The translations under genes and the position numbers were made by a program. Below, one piece after another: positions 42,901 to 56,555 of a stretch of DNA of 64,000 nucleotides. Under the pieces are notes generated by a model. The model had not been told where the DNA came from. It ran no database searches and saw only the letters and a program-made list of their open reading frames with translations. The DNA comes from Mesotaenium endlicherianum (taxonomy: Eukaryota; Streptophyta; Zygnematophyceae; Zygnematales; Mesotaeniaceae), in NCBI GenBank assembly GCA_009602735.1, contig WELA01003597.1, positions 504,882 through 568,881 on the forward strand, written 5' to 3'. Numbering within the stretch: the first letter of the stretch is position 1; every line of letters begins with the position of its first letter.

Positions 42901-45900
42901 GGTCGACTGGATGTGACGAGGAAGGCCCCCACTCCTGGGAAAGGAAGGGTGATTTCCTGTAGGGCTCGTGCTGGTTCCTTGGGGGGAGTGCTCTAGTGGC
43001 GGGGGTTTGTACTCAATTTGTGCCACTGCCAGAGGAGTAATATTTGAGGGAGCAAAATCTCTGTGCAGCGCATTGATTTCGTGAGGTGCCCAAGAAGAGC
43101 CTGCAGGCGTGCCAGGCCCGGAAACGCTCAACTCGAATCTTGCCCATGCTCCATGTAGGTGAAGGACGCCACCATATATGCCTTCAAAATTGCCTTTGTT
43201 TTTCAGGGTCATAAGATCCTGCACCGGTCATTCTTTATGCGTTAATGCACGTCGTTTTAGCTCAATTTGATCCTTTGACTTGATCTCTGTCAAAAAAAGT
43301 TGACGAGCTAATTTGACATATGCGACATTAATTGTACAAGTAGCACCTGTACCAGCCTTAGAAGCACCCATTACGATATTGCTGCAGGGGCGTGCTGTGT
43401 GTGGTCCCCTAACCTTGAGTGGCATTCTCACCAAGATGCAAGGCATCAGATGTATTCTGTTCCATGTGAGGTACGATCTTGTCAAACATGTGACCAGCCA
43501 AGTGCAAACCTTTGCAAAGAAGTGACTGTTGTGTACGCACGTTGAGCCTTTATTAGCTGACATAGTTGAAGTGCTAGACCTCACCTGGGTACAACGTATA
43601 CAGCTTATGCAACAAACCTATAGTGCATGTCTTTTATGCAGATAACTATTTTAAGCATACGATTGTTGAAGTGGATGAAGTCAGTTAACAAATGGACTGG
43701 ACCACGTTAAAATCACATAAGATTGGCTAAATTTTTGTGAATTCCTGCAAGCATGCATTGAGGCTGCAGATGATCATGTTCTATAAGAGAGCTGCAACCA
43801 ATGCACGTACAAAATGCGAACCTTGAATTGCAGTATGAATTTGACTTTGCAATGCATGTCCTTCGCTTTCAACAATACGAACACAGCCACTCACATAAAC
43901 ATCTGCGTCTTGAAGGTGATGTATTTTATTAGCGCATGTGTGACTAGAAGTACATGAAACTATGAAAGCCCAAAAGCAGGGGTGCAGAGGTGGGCATCAA
44001 CACTCTTCACTCGGCATATACGTGTAGTCCCGCTAGCATTAGCTAGTTCAAACTCATGATGATGCTATATATACACTGATCCTCTTAATCTAGTTGCACT
44101 GTAACACTTCAGTTTCTCACATTTAAGAAATCAGTAATAAGAAGAAGCATTGGATGAATGCAGCCGCTGATGCGCATATGACTGAACTGCAACACATCTT
44201 GGCCTCTGACTGCAAATTTTCCGTTCCTCCATCTACACTGCTTAATCAACATCCTCGTCTGAGCAAGTCATTGCTGTAGCTCATCGCCTAGTGGTCCCAC
44301 ACCTCCTTGGCAGCCACATCAGAGGTGGATGGAAATGTAGGCATGCCAATTGCTTCACTACTACTGGATGGCTCAGCTAAAAAACTCCATCACCATACCA
44401 CCAATACACGAGCACTGCCGCATCCTATGCTATACCTCACGGAGACAGTTGGCAAGTTTCCTGCTCTCCCAAGTCACTTTCAAGTCAGAAACAATTCATC
44501 GCAAGAGCGCGTCGCTGCATGGAGTAAGTTCACCTTTTTGTCACACACAACTCCGTGCTACGCATCCAATGCACCTCTCATAACTGGCGTGCGTCTCTTA
44601 CACCCAACATCCATGGCGTACGAGAGATCACCACCTACCTTGATTTGACCACCACTACCTCATTGGCTTGAGGTGAAGCGAACATGATTTTGCAAATCAG
44701 ACCCTCCTATGTTGCTTTCCTCAAGACCTACTTCAATTGCAACCAAGGAGACATGCGAGTCGCTGCTACTCCAACTAGAACTTCGAGCCAGCTGTTTTCC
44801 CTGCATGACGGGCCAGCTGACTGGTCAGCAGGGCGGGCAGATCTGCACCCTTGGGAAGCTGCTTGAGAGTTATTGAAAGCTGTTGAAAGCAATTGAAAGT
44901 GATCGATAGCGAGAGGGCCAGGCGCATTCAACGGTGAACAATAGACTGTGCGGACCTGGTGCGGACTGGCATGGACCTATGAAGAAGGCCAGGCTGGCAA
45001 TCCTGATTAGTCCCTTCTGTTTGCTTCATGCAGTCACCTTCTGTGCTGGCGAAGTATCCTCGCTGCATGCTTTTTCTTCAACTCGCTCACAGAAAATTAA
45101 CCAGGATTCCCTCCTAACTTCCATTCTCCCTTCCTCAAGCCTACAGCTTTCTAATTTTTTACTTCGCATTTCACGAACCGTTCCATGTAGACTTGCCAGG
45201 CTTGCATCACACCTCAATACGGCAGTCGTTCAGGACATGCCTTCACCTTTCTTTGCATTTAAAATTTGAAATACATTCATCGTATATGCAACGCTATAGT
45301 CATACGAGGCCCGAAGTGGGCTCAAGTGGGGCATGACATCGGTCCCACTTATCGGCAGAAGTGGAGTTTGCAATCTGCTCAATAGATGGAAGTAGATGTG
45401 CTCGCTATCTGCCACTTCATACCACGGGAGGTTCAAAATGATTGTGACATCTTTTGTGGGTCGAAATTATATGTTTCAATTCTAATTTCAAACGTGGGTC
45501 ATGCGCTGTAAATGAGAACCAGTGAAATGAGATAAGCTGTTAACAGCATCAACTGTCTTCATCTGATCCCATAGACATGATAAAGCATGCCCTCCTCCGC
45601 CTCCTTAATCCCCCCCTACGCCCTTATGCCCTGCTTAAGTAGGGCACTTGATTTGTCGGTGCACATCAACAAGGGGATCTTGTGAAGCAAGGACCTGCAG
45701 TAGTGTGCTCACAAACTAAAGGTCCCCTTAATGCCTGGTGGGACAATAGGGGAGCTACTTTCTATGTCATCACATTCTCGATTTCATGTATTTCATTCCA
45801 TTACTTATTCCCCTTTGAAAAAGGGAGGAGGAAACCTCCATAAAGACTTCCGTGAGCCTTGTTGCTTGATAGAGAAGTAGCTGGACAAGCCCCTCTCAAG

Positions 45901-46079
45901 TCATGGGAGATTTCCTCTCATGGAATTCTGTGCCAGCAGTCTCCCATGGCCAAGTCTAGGTAGACGCTTCAGTCACGCTAACGCTCAGCGCTACGACACT
46001 TGGCACGTGCTTTTTGGCACACTGGCACCTCGCACGACGATGGCTATATGGGGGCTTGGATTTGGGGGGGGGGGGGGGG
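42901..46079. other. no recognised gene; AT-rich DNA
   Basis: A minus-strand ORF at 43228-43584 ends in a protein-like segment (MGASKAGTGATCTINVAYVK and RQLFLTEIKSKDQIELKRR) but I do not recognise it. A plus-strand ORF at 44307-44648 is similarly unassigned. Neither has supporting neighbours. Confidence 0.4.
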
Positions 46080-46666
46080 NNNNNNNNNNNNNNNNNNNNN
46101 NNNNNNNNNNNNNNNNNNNNNNNNNNNNNNNNNNNNNNNNNNNNNNNNNNNNNNNNNNNNNNNNNNNNNNNNNNNNNNNNNNNNNNNNNNNNNNNNNNNN
46201 NNNNNNNNNNNNNNNNNNNNNNNNNNNNNNNNNNNNNNNNNNNNNNNNNNNNNNNNNNNNNNNNNNNNNNNNNNNNNNNNNNNNNNNNNNNNNNNNNNNN
46301 NNNNNNNNNNNNNNNNNNNNNNNNNNNNNNNNNNNNNNNNNNNNNNNNNNNNNNNNNNNNNNNNNNNNNNNNNNNNNNNNNNNNNNNNNNNNNNNNNNNN
46401 NNNNNNNNNNNNNNNNNNNNNNNNNNNNNNNNNNNNNNNNNNNNNNNNNNNNNNNNNNNNNNNNNNNNNNNNNNNNNNNNNNNNNNNNNNNNNNNNNNNN
46501 NNNNNNNNNNNNNNNNNNNNNNNNNNNNNNNNNNNNNNNNNNNNNNNNNNNNNNNNNNNNNNNNNNNNNNNNNNNNNNNNNNNNNNNNNNNNNNNNNNNN
46601 NNNNNNNNNNNNNNNNNNNNNNNNNNNNNNNNNNNNNNNNNNNNNNNNNNNNNNNNNNNNNNNNNN
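46080..46666. other. assembly gap (587 n) in a poly-G tract
   Basis: About 14 G precede the gap and 9 G follow it. Confidence 0.95.
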
Positions 46667-47089
46667 GGGGGGGGGAGGGGGGGCTACGTAGCCTGCTCTT
46701 GCTTCTGCTGCTACCTCTGCTGCTGGGCGTGCTCGCGTACTGCAGTCTCTCTTGTTGGAGGGCAGGGCTATAGCAGTATGACCCAGGTACTCAAGTCTTA
46801 CCCATGGGGAGAGGAAGAAGGAGTGCGAGAGAGATGGGGAGGGAAATGAGCAGGCAGGAATGTGCGTAGCAGGGACCACTTGCAAAACAATGTCTATCAA
46901 ACAAGGGTAGGGGTGGGCAAGGAGGGAAGAGCCTGGAAAAGACGTTTTGTACACTACCTGTATGGAAGGAGGAGACACATAGAAGCGCTGCCTGCCTGCT
47001 GGCCTGTGTCTGCAAACTTGGAGGGGGGGCCCTGCATGAGACCGGCAGGTGTGTCTCAATCCGTGCTCCCGTTCTCTGCTGCCCCCACA

Positions 47090-47530
47090 GGGATATCAAG
47101 CGGAGGGCCTAGTAGGGCTCAGGCTCCAAAATATGAGGGTGTTGAAGTTCTGGCATGCATCTCAGGGCTTGAGGGTTTAGAGCTAGGCCTTAGGGCTTGC
47201 GCTTGGGGCCAGGACTTAGGGCCAGGGCTTTGGGTTTTGGGCTTGGGGCTGCGCTTTGGGCGCAGGGCTTGACGCGTAGGGCTCAGGGCTTTGGCTGAAC
47301 TTTTCCGGGCTTCTAGGTTTGAGCTTGAGGGGATGAATTGTGAGGGCGAGGTTTGGGGCTTAGGTGCCGGAGGTTAGGAGAAAGGGTGCAGCACAAGGTG
47401 TTATATTCCATGTTCCAGGCTAAGGGCTGGCAAAGGGCTCAGGCTTTAGGCACGGGGCTCATGATGCAAGGCCAAGGGAGTAGAGCTCAGCGTTGAAGCT
47501 TCTGAGCTCAGGGCTTAGGGCTTCAGGCCC
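47090..47530 (+). repeat. degenerate G-rich tract built on AGGGCTT and related words
   Basis: The motifs AGGGCTT, GGGCTTGGGG, GGGCTTAGGG and GGGTTTT recur about every 8-12 bases for some 400 bases. The tract resembles a heavily diverged TTTAGGG telomere array. Confidence 0.6.
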
Positions 47531-50500
47531 TCTCCGTCGAGTTTCTGTGCGTGCGCATGGGCTGTGACTTACAGGAGGCACGGGTGACAGCATCGCTTGT
47601 GTGCTCCCCCAGTGGCAGTATGGCAGTACCTAAAAGGGTTGAGTTTCCCGCGTCTTGCTGCCTCAGGTCCACAGCAGCAAACCAGGGCCTCTCAGCGCGC
47701 GTCTCTGCGTGCATGGTGTGTGACGCTTGCGTGTGCTATCTCCTGCTGTGCCAGAGTGTGAGTGCGAGTGTAAACTTGGATGTTGCTTGCACAGAGAGAG
47801 GGCCACTTGCTGGCAGGGAGGAATTTGTGTGCTCTGATTGAAGGCCAGCCATGTGGTGCATGCATGCTCCTCCTGCTGCTGTTACTGGTGCAAGAGGGGG
47901 AAGAGGTAACATTGAAGCAGAGCCACCTGGGGCTCCAGCAGTATCTTGGAGGCTCTAGAGGCTCCTCCTCGGACACGAGGGTCCCCGAAGCTTCAGGGGC
48001 CTCAGCAGGTGCTTCAGGGGCTCAGGTGCTCCAGGGGGGCTTCAGGGGCTCCAGGGGGCTCGTGCCCTCCCCTCTCCACTGCTGTTAGTTGGGCCGGCAC
48101 TTTCCTTGCTAGCTGGCAGCAGGACTGGGACTAGCGGTGGGCTTAGGTGTCGGACAGGAACTGCTGGGACAGGGACCCCAGGCCCTGGGCATGTGCCAGG
48201 TTGCAACCTGGAGGTGGCTGCACAGAAAGTTCAAACACTAGTCCTGCTCTCTCTCGGACGCTGGGGGTCATCTTTGGCAGGGTGGTGGGGGAGGCTGGGG
48301 GATGGCTCAGGGCTGGAGGGAAAGATGAGGGCAACGAGTAGGCCAGGTAGTGGGGGCTGCATGTATGAGGAAGTAGCTCCAAATGAGGGAAGGGACGCAG
48401 CGTTCGTGCGTAAGTTATTTTTTTGTGTTCTGAGTTCTGTGAGCAGACAAAGTGGAGGACACCTGTTCCAGGACGCCCGTATGCATGCACGCCTCTTGGC
48501 GCTTCCAGGTCGCTCCTGAGAGGGTTTGAGAAAACACGTGTCGAGGGGTTGGACTCGAGGAGTGAAGGGTGGGAGCTTGTGATCATGAGATCCTCTAGCT
48601 TGAAGCCCCCAGAGCTCCTTGCCTGTCCATCTGCAAAGTGGTGCAAGTCGGTTTCAGGCGGTCTCACGGAGCCAAACGGGCTCTATCTTTGCAAGGAAGG
48701 CCAACGTTCGCAAGGGCGCTGCCAGCTCAATCTCTTGAAGCGTTATGCACTCCGTCTGTCCCTATAGGTGCTTCTTATTGAGGTCTTGTCACGCCAGGGT
48801 TGGTGCTGCTTGCATCATTGCCTTTATATCAAATTTGTGAACCTTTTATGCACTAGATACATTTAAGTTCTGCTGCAGCCTGTACGCAGTCTTGGAGAAA
48901 AAAGGATTCCAACCATGCACTCCTCGGCCCAGTCCCGCACTTACTGCTCCCAATTAGTCCCCACCCAGAGCTGAAACCAAGCCCCTCCGACTTTGAATGT
49001 GTGTTATTCATCACGCCAGCTCCTAGTTCAAGCCTTTCGTTTGCTCCTCCATCACTGCCCTCTCTCCCTCTCCCTTTTGCATCCCTCCAGTGCATGCACC
49101 ATATGAAGAAGGAGTTGGTTGAGCAACTTGGCAACCACAGTGAGCGCCACTATGCTGCGCCTTGCTCTGGTAAGCATGCATGCATGAGTGCAGCCGGCAG
49201 AGTTTCCAAATCCCCCTCCGCTCTGTAGAGGACTCAGGGCTCCCTGGCCTCTCTCTGCCGTGACACTATCTGTGTGTGCGGGACACTCTTTCCAGTGGCA
49301 GTCCAAATAGGAATAGCCTCCGGTGTTTTGCTTGCCTCTTGGGGACTCATGGTCCTGGTTTTGGGTCAGAATTTTGGGCTTGAGCCTCGATTCTCAAGCT
49401 TTTGGAGAAGATAAGGCATTAGGGCTAAGCCGTGCCTTGCTGCCGCTCAGGGGCTCATGGCCTGGCTGCTTGTGACTGTGTGTGCAAGCGGTGCAAGTTG
49501 CTGCGCGTGCACATATGTGCTTGCATGCATTTAAATGGCAGTCAGTCATAGGTGGAATTGAGTGGAGGGGGGCGCCCTCTTCCCTTGGCCATTGCAACCC
49601 ACTTCTCTGTTCCTCTGTTATGCTTCCGAAGCGAGAGGCTTGCTCTCAGGAAGACGGAGGAGTGCTCTGGTTGCCACCAGCCATGTGGCGGCAGTATGCT
49701 GCTGCTGCTCCTGGTCCTGGAGGGGGGCGTGTGCTTGTCTCGGGTTGTGTCACTGGAAGGCCCTAATGTTTATATCTCAAACCATATTCTTATGAGTGCA
49801 GGTGTCTTTTAGGATGGTAATGGGACTGGAGAAATTCAAGGAAGCAACAAACTGGCAGTTGGGGGCGACTGCTGTGCCTGAGAGAGGGCTGTGGTGTCCT
49901 GCGTGCGAAGTTGTTTGCTGAGCTCTGTGGGCAAGAGAACCAGCTCACGCCTGCTCTCAGAATGCAGCCTGCCTAGAGCACACATGCAGGCACGCCACTT
50001 GGCGCACCGTGCTGTGGGCAGCCTCCTGCCTGGCATTGCCCAAGCGCGGGCTGTATATAGATAGCCAAGGCCACAGCTTCTATAGCTTTGCACGTGCTGG
50101 TACCTGTGTCTCCCTCTGTTCTCCTCTATAGTATCCTGTGCGTGTGAGTGCTTGCAATACACTATACCCAGATGACCTTGTGCTCTATCGTGGGCTGGCT
50201 TTTGGAACACAGAATGGTGGGTGTGGCGCTTTGTACTCAAGGTGATGCAAAGAGAGAGTTCGTTGCCAGCCCGGGCGCGGGCGGCGGGAATGAGAAACGT
50301 GGACATGGCGTGTGGTTGGACTTACGTGGGGAGGATGTTGAGGTGCAGAGTGCTATTGGCTGACGTCGTGAGGTGTCATTACAAAAGGCAAGCATATGGC
50401 TCCTCAAACATTTCAACAACATCCATTGGCTCTTTGTTAAGTGTGTGCGAGGGTTTTGTGTGTGGCCTTGGAACTTTATCCTCAATACACCTTGCTCTAG

Positions 50501-52360
50501 AAGCCAGCATTTGAAATTTCTCATTCAGATGTTGTGTGCTCTGTTTTTCCTACCCTGTTGCTTCTTTTTATCGGCTTGTCACCGCTAGTTTGGGTATTGC
50601 TTACAACACCTCCAGAGCAGAATAAGAACTGCGCGAGCCGCGCTCATGTACTGCACAGCAGATCAAAGCAGAAAACATTTTTCTACGAAGATTTGGTTGT
50701 TAGGTTCATGAGACAATCGCCTCTGGACAACGAACACATTCCACTAAGCATATCACCTCTTGCATTTTCTCGAGTACACACAATAAGTTAAAGGAGAGAG
50801 GGGCCGAGTATGTGTGCAACCTACACATATGAAAGTTCTGCTGTTTGCGATATTTGATAGCAAGTGTCTAGGGTAGTGAATCTACAGACTTTGACCAATT
50901 TCATATAGTCACACGCACCAGAGTAGGTTTGCTATAGGACTTTAGGAAAGCAAGCTCAGTCAGTCAGTAACCTTGTCACTTGAAAGCTATCATGTATTAT
51001 ATAGAGCTGTGAATGTATTCTGTGTATTCCTCTTGTTTTCTAGTGTGCATATGTTTGCCAATTATCAAAAATGTTGACAACTCTCAAAGGAGGACCGTCA
51101 ATATGTAAATAGGTCCTCTATGAAGATTGAAGATGAAGCTCAATTTGTCTCCATGTCGACTAAATGGATGTAAGCTTTGGTCCGAAGCGCAGAAAGTTGT
51201 TGTTCACAAATGCCACGGAGATGGGGGGCACAACATTGCACAAAAATTATGAAGAACCCGCATAGTCATCTTAATGATGCATCCTTTACACATACAAGCT
51301 TACGAGGACAATACACACTGACTCTGTGCAAACTATGTGCGACGCGCACCTGGCATCAACTTCTGAAAGCTCTCCTTTCACCAGCAATGTAGGTCCGCAA
51401 TTCCCCCTTGCCCGCCCTTCATGCTGCTAGAGTCTGGCTTTACTAAGAGTAGACCTCCAAGATCCTCCACTTTCATCTGCCTAGCTACAAAATAAACGTT
51501 GGTTCTGTCACAATAATATTCTGCCACTAGTTGTGACCCTCACAAGATATTCATATGTACATGAGACTGCTTTACGTCAACATATGTACATTCCTGTATA
51601 CTCATTCACCCAAGCGTTGGCACACCGAACATCAAAAAATATACAATGCGCCACTACTCTATCGCCCTTCCCGCTCTTGTTCATGGAAAAATGCCCTGTC
51701 TTCTTTGTAGGGCCAACCTAGACCTGCATTTTTGGAAGTGGTCTAAATTACCAAGTCACGTCATTCTACATCTTGTCTGTTGATAATATTTGACAAAATT
51801 GCAAGAGTGCTCCTTCACCTCCTTCCGATTTTTTGTAGCAATCCTCGACCACCTCCTTTCCTTCTCTCTCTCCATTTCAGTTCTTCCCCTCAATCATTCC
51901 ATATATCCTCCCATTGCCGCGCTCAACTATTAGTTCTCCCTTTTCACCCTCTTACCCTTATGCACTGTCATCGAATGTTCCTCTACCACCTTTTACTTAT
52001 TTCTCTTGACGTAAGTTGCTCTTTCATTCCCTTCCTCCACCTCTCGCACTTTCCCACAACCGGCTCGTGCTCCTCCTGCACCATACCTTTCTGCCATATT
52101 TCAATCCAATCAAACAAGAAATGTTTTTCCCGCACTGCGCGCCACTGCACCTCCAACCTCTGCATCTTCTCTGTTGGCAAGTGTACATCCTATTCCCATT
52201 GATCTGCTAACCATTCTCAGCCCCAGTCCGAATCATCAACGTCCTCTACTTCCTTCCATGATCCCTTCTTCATGATTTTTTCCTTCATGACACGCCTCCT
52301 TGCCAGATTTCATAGACAATTGCGTCATCGCCTCCTCATCCAGTTCTTTTTGCTGCCCCT
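47531..52360. other. no recognised gene; mixed repeats and unassigned DNA
   Basis: Composition falls from GC-rich to AT-rich along this 4.8 kb. A short exon-like segment at about 49090-49140 (acceptor CTCCAG, peptide MHHMKKELVEQLG, donor GTGAGC) could be a stray coiled-coil exon. It is too short to support. Confidence 0.4.
47950..48065 (+). repeat. minisatellite built on GCTTCAGGGGCTC
   Basis: GCTTCAGGGGC(T/C) with CCAGGGGG and CAGGTGCT variants recurs about five times in 100 bases. Confidence 0.7.
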
Positions 52361-55300
52361 TTATCTTCTTTCTTTGTCCCAAACCACTTGTGTCTGCACC
52401 TTCAAGTTGTCCTCCTTCTCCCTACTTCTTTGCTGACCTTCCAACATGTCCTTCATAGTCGGCAACTTCTGGAACAGCACTTCTTTCTGATCCCTCTTCC
52501 CTGATCCTTTGGCCTTGCCTTTTGTAGCTTGCAGAAAGACAGGTGCCGCTGCCTCACTGTCTCTCAAGAATGACAACTCCTCCTTCAGTGACAGGGTCTC
52601 AAATTTCAATGCCGTGCACTGATCTTCAAGCTGTACATTTCATTCGACCACAAAGGCGAAAGGATGGAACATAGGCTGACTTTCTCAGAAGCAACAGTCA
52701 TAAGAACTTGCATAGAATGTGACCGGATTGATGACCTTGAGACTTAACATGCTAATGCACGGAATGTAAAGAACTGGTTGGCTTCAAGAGGCAAAAAGGA
52801 CTATTTGTCCTCCTCTAAAGCATTTTCCCCTCAGCGCCACATGCGAGCTAGGGAGCTTAGGCTTTATGTAGCATATTGGGAAAGAAGAGCACACACAGAG
52901 TTTCTACATTAAATAATGTCAAATAAAAAACAACAGTAATCTCAGCAAGAAGCAGGTTATAAGCTTAAGCTCCCAGCTAGCTGCAATGAGACAAACTAAA
53001 TAGAAATGGTCATCAATCATTGCAAAATCATTAAATCGCTAGCAAAGCATCGAGCATTCTATTAATCATTTGTCCCCTTCTTTTGAAGTACCAAATCAAG
53101 TCTGGAAAACACTTCTGGCAGGGGGGACAAAATTTAAAAATACCTGAGATGCTGCCAGCAGGGCACTGGCCAAGCAGGCCTCTAGCTGAGCCATCCGGGC
53201 CTGAAGAGCCGCCCTCTCCTCGTGAGACCCCTTCAACAGCTTCTTCAAGACCTCTATGAATGCCTCATGTCTCTTGCCTGTTTTCAATCGTTCCTATCAA
53301 TGTCACATCGCCACGGATGTCAACAATTCGTCCACGTCTTTCAAGACCGTCGGTTTGCACTTATTGCAATATATGTTTTTTTGGTGAGAGAGAGCAACAT
53401 GAAGCATGGGTTCATACATTTGCAGCGTGAAGCTTTCTCAAAAGATGTCCTTGCTCCTCCATTGAAGCGTTCTGGGATTCCCTCATTTTCTCATTTTTTA
53501 GCAAGAGCTTTTTCTCAACTATCTCCCTAAATTTGCTTGCAGCTCTTGACATCTCCACAACCCTACCTTGTAATCTCGAGATTTGCTTTGCATGTCCCAC
53601 TTTTTCCTTCATAGCCTCTTGAATCTCCGTCATGTTGTCTACTTTCAAGAGGAGCTGTTTCACAAAAGTTCCCTTGCCACTTTTTGCAACCACTAATAGC
53701 TCCGTCATCTTGTCTTCAAATATCAATAATTGCTTATGTTTTTCCGTAATGTGTTGGAGCTGTGAAGAAAGCAACAATCATATTGTCAGCAAGGACAGCA
53801 GACATCCACTTCTATATTTCATGGATCTCCCACGGCTTATAAATTTCACGAGCAACACGCGCATGATAGCATGCAAAGGGCTTAGGAAGGGCTTAGACAT
53901 CGAGACTAGGTAACATAACCTCTCAAACACTGAGCATCAAAAATTCATACTTCAGAGTATCCTGCTCTTCAACAAGAGTAGCTCTCAGAAATAGGAGTAA
54001 CCTGCAATCTCGCAAGGACATCTGATTGGAATCAATAGACAAAGACAACTTGGGACATTTGCACCTGGTGGGCTGTCTGCTGGGCTGTCTGCTAGGCACA
54101 GGCCAAGGAGGTCTCCAGATTGACCGCCATTCCCTGCTGGACCGCCCTTTCATGCTTAGACACACTTAGCTGCTTCTTCAACTCTGCTGTGTGAGCTTCG
54201 TACTGCTGCTCCATTGCCTTAGTGGAAGCCACTCGGGCCTGCAAGGACCGTTTCTCCTCCTCTGACACCCTCAGCTGCTCCTCCATTTTCAACATACGGG
54301 CTTCAACCTGCCCTTTGCTTGCTTTCAACTCTGCAGGGCGGGCTTTCTCCTGCTCAGATTTCCGCAGCTTTTCCGCCAATTCCGCCACGTGCCTTTCATG
54401 CTGCTCCTTGCTTGCTTCCAACTAAGTCGTATGGGCCTCCTGCTGAGCTTCCGTGTCTTGCTCACAAAACCTCAGCTGCGCCTCCAACACTGCTATGCGA
54501 CGTCCTAGGAACTCTTGCCATACCACAATGCATATAAGACATACCAAAATTTTAATAATTATGATCTTTTCATTTATCATCTCAATGATAAAAGTGATAC
54601 AACTCAAGATCAACAGCAAGACCTTACAAATTGGTTCCACACAATTTTCAGATTGACTACCAGCCAAATCCTGATAAATTCTCAAACAAACACCTGACCA
54701 CATTGCATGTTGACTGCATGAAGCAAGCTGCAATGCGCACCTGAGCCCCCGTTGCAGCCCTCTTTTGGTCCGCCACTTCCTCCTCTTTTTGCGCAAGCTG
54801 CTCAGCATATTTATTATGTTCACTTTGTGAAGAAGCACAAGGCAAACATGCAGCCAGCTGTCCCTCCGCAAGGCCGGCCACTAGCTTCCTCAAGGCACAA
54901 GTTTATGAGGTGAGAGCGTCAAGACGCTCCTGCAGTTGCGAAGTACCAGCAGATGAGAGTGAGGACACCAATCAAGTTCAAGATCAAGGGAGTAATTGAG
55001 CAATGTAATATAGTCGTGGACTCCTATGTTGAGTTATTGTCCCACCAGCCATTGAACAAAAAAATATAATAAGGTTTTCACTCACATTGAAAAAGTGTGA
55101 AGAAGTGAGTGAGAGAGATACTGGAGAGATTTTACTTTGCCATATGTTTCATATTCTAAAACCTAAGGATCCTCCAGCAATTAGATTGCTCTCCACACAA
55201 AGAAATGTTAACCTCCTGCCTGCTGCCAAATTGGTCTTGGGCCTTAAGGATCAAAATTGCACTACAGCAGGAGGAGGTATATATGCTTACTTTTAGCATG

Positions 55301-56555
55301 TGAAGTGCCAGCTCCTCTTTGGTCACCGCTCCTTGTCCAAGCTGCAAAGCCACCTCAGTTGCATTCTGAATGCCGCTGCTTTCTTATAGTAAGCATTGTC
55401 ATAATCTGCTTGACAGGACACAAGATGGCTGCCAACATCTTGCGCTACTTTTCTACACACGCCGTCCTCAATCAAAGGCTATGTGAGCCTTATACGGCAT
55501 AGAGAGCACAACAACGCAGCAAGTTGGAGGTACATGTACAAGTCAAGCCAAAGATTAATTTACTTCCGACTCACACGCTTGACCTCAAGCCCGTAAAGCA
55601 GTGAGCACTAAAGTGAATATATGAGCAAGATACGCCCGGTGCAACTTTGGCGACATATCCAAGAGCTTGGTAGCCGGGCATGTGCCATAGAGGCCTCTAA
55701 TTGAGCCACGTGGGCCTGTTGGGAGGCCCTCAGCCGCTCCTCAGACGCCCTCAGCTGCTCCTCTAGCTGCGCTATATGGGCTTCACACATTGCGTGCATG
55801 CCAAGCTGCAATATAAACTTGCATATCTCATGTCAGTCATGGACGATGCTGCTGCCAATTAGGCTTCACAATATTTTTCCTCTAGCCAGGAGACGACGGT
55901 CACAATCAGCAACTGTTGATTGGCCACTTCTTATACCCTACGTACGTTCGCCCCCAAACTTTCATTTGCAACTTGTCAGCATATGAGGTTCTTAATTTTT
56001 AATAGTGAAGTGCCATAAGCTCCATCATTTCCTTTAATTGCACCTTGACCGAGCTGTTCATGATATAGATGTCGTTGACGGTTGTAACTCTCAAACCAAG
56101 TTGGCATTCCATGCAGTCCCAGCAATGTAGTTACAGCCACATCTTAATGCTTCAAAGTGTACTATTATATGCTATCGGAGCATACTATTTAGCATGCTTT
56201 GTTGTTCTAGAAAGTCCAAGAAATGCCCCACATCTGCCAGAGACAGCATGCAGTTCTTGTGTAAGAAACTTAAAAATCTTGTCATTCTGGTCATAGTGGT
56301 CATAATACTGTGGCTCCAATTAGAAGCTGACATGACCTGATGAGTGTTGAGGTTGCCGCCATACAAAATACCACTTAGAAGATATTACGGGCATGCGCAT
56401 ATGGATGAAGGAGCTTCAATATGTACATTCACCTTTTCCACTTGCATTTCCAATTGCTTCCTGGCCTTTTCTTCCTGTTTAAATCGCTCGGTAAACTCGC
56501 AATTTGAGTGAGCCCTGGAAGATACTGCTCCTACTTCTGCTCTGTCATGCTCGAC
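52361..56555 (-). pseudogene. decayed AT-rich paralogue of the coiled-coil gene
   Basis: Exon-like segments on the minus strand are 56433-56555, about 55640-55806, 55291-55341, about 54733-54946, about 54065-54524, 53418-53759, 53144 to about 53290, and a terminal 52361-52630. Several have clean phase-0 borders. The products are heptad-rich (EASKEQHERHVAELAEKL, LQARMAQLEACLASALLAASQ). The terminal segment LEDQCTALKFETLSLKEELS aligns with the last exon of the plus-strand gene (LQGQLEASAAETIVLKRQVA). In-frame stops in the long segments (TAA near 54905, TAG at 54422 and 54092) and at least one lost donor point to a pseudogene. Exon limits marked about are uncertain. Confidence 0.65.
53418..53759 (-). 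pseudogene. exon of the AT-rich paralogue, open throughout
   Basis: The acceptor TCTTCACAG opens LQHITEKHKQLLIFEDKM. The exon runs 114 codons without a stop and ends at a GTATGA donor after LRKLHAAN. It is Lys/Glu-rich with heptad spacing. I see no direct counterpart in the plus-strand gene, so it may be lineage-specific or correspond to sequence in the gap there. Confidence 0.6.
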
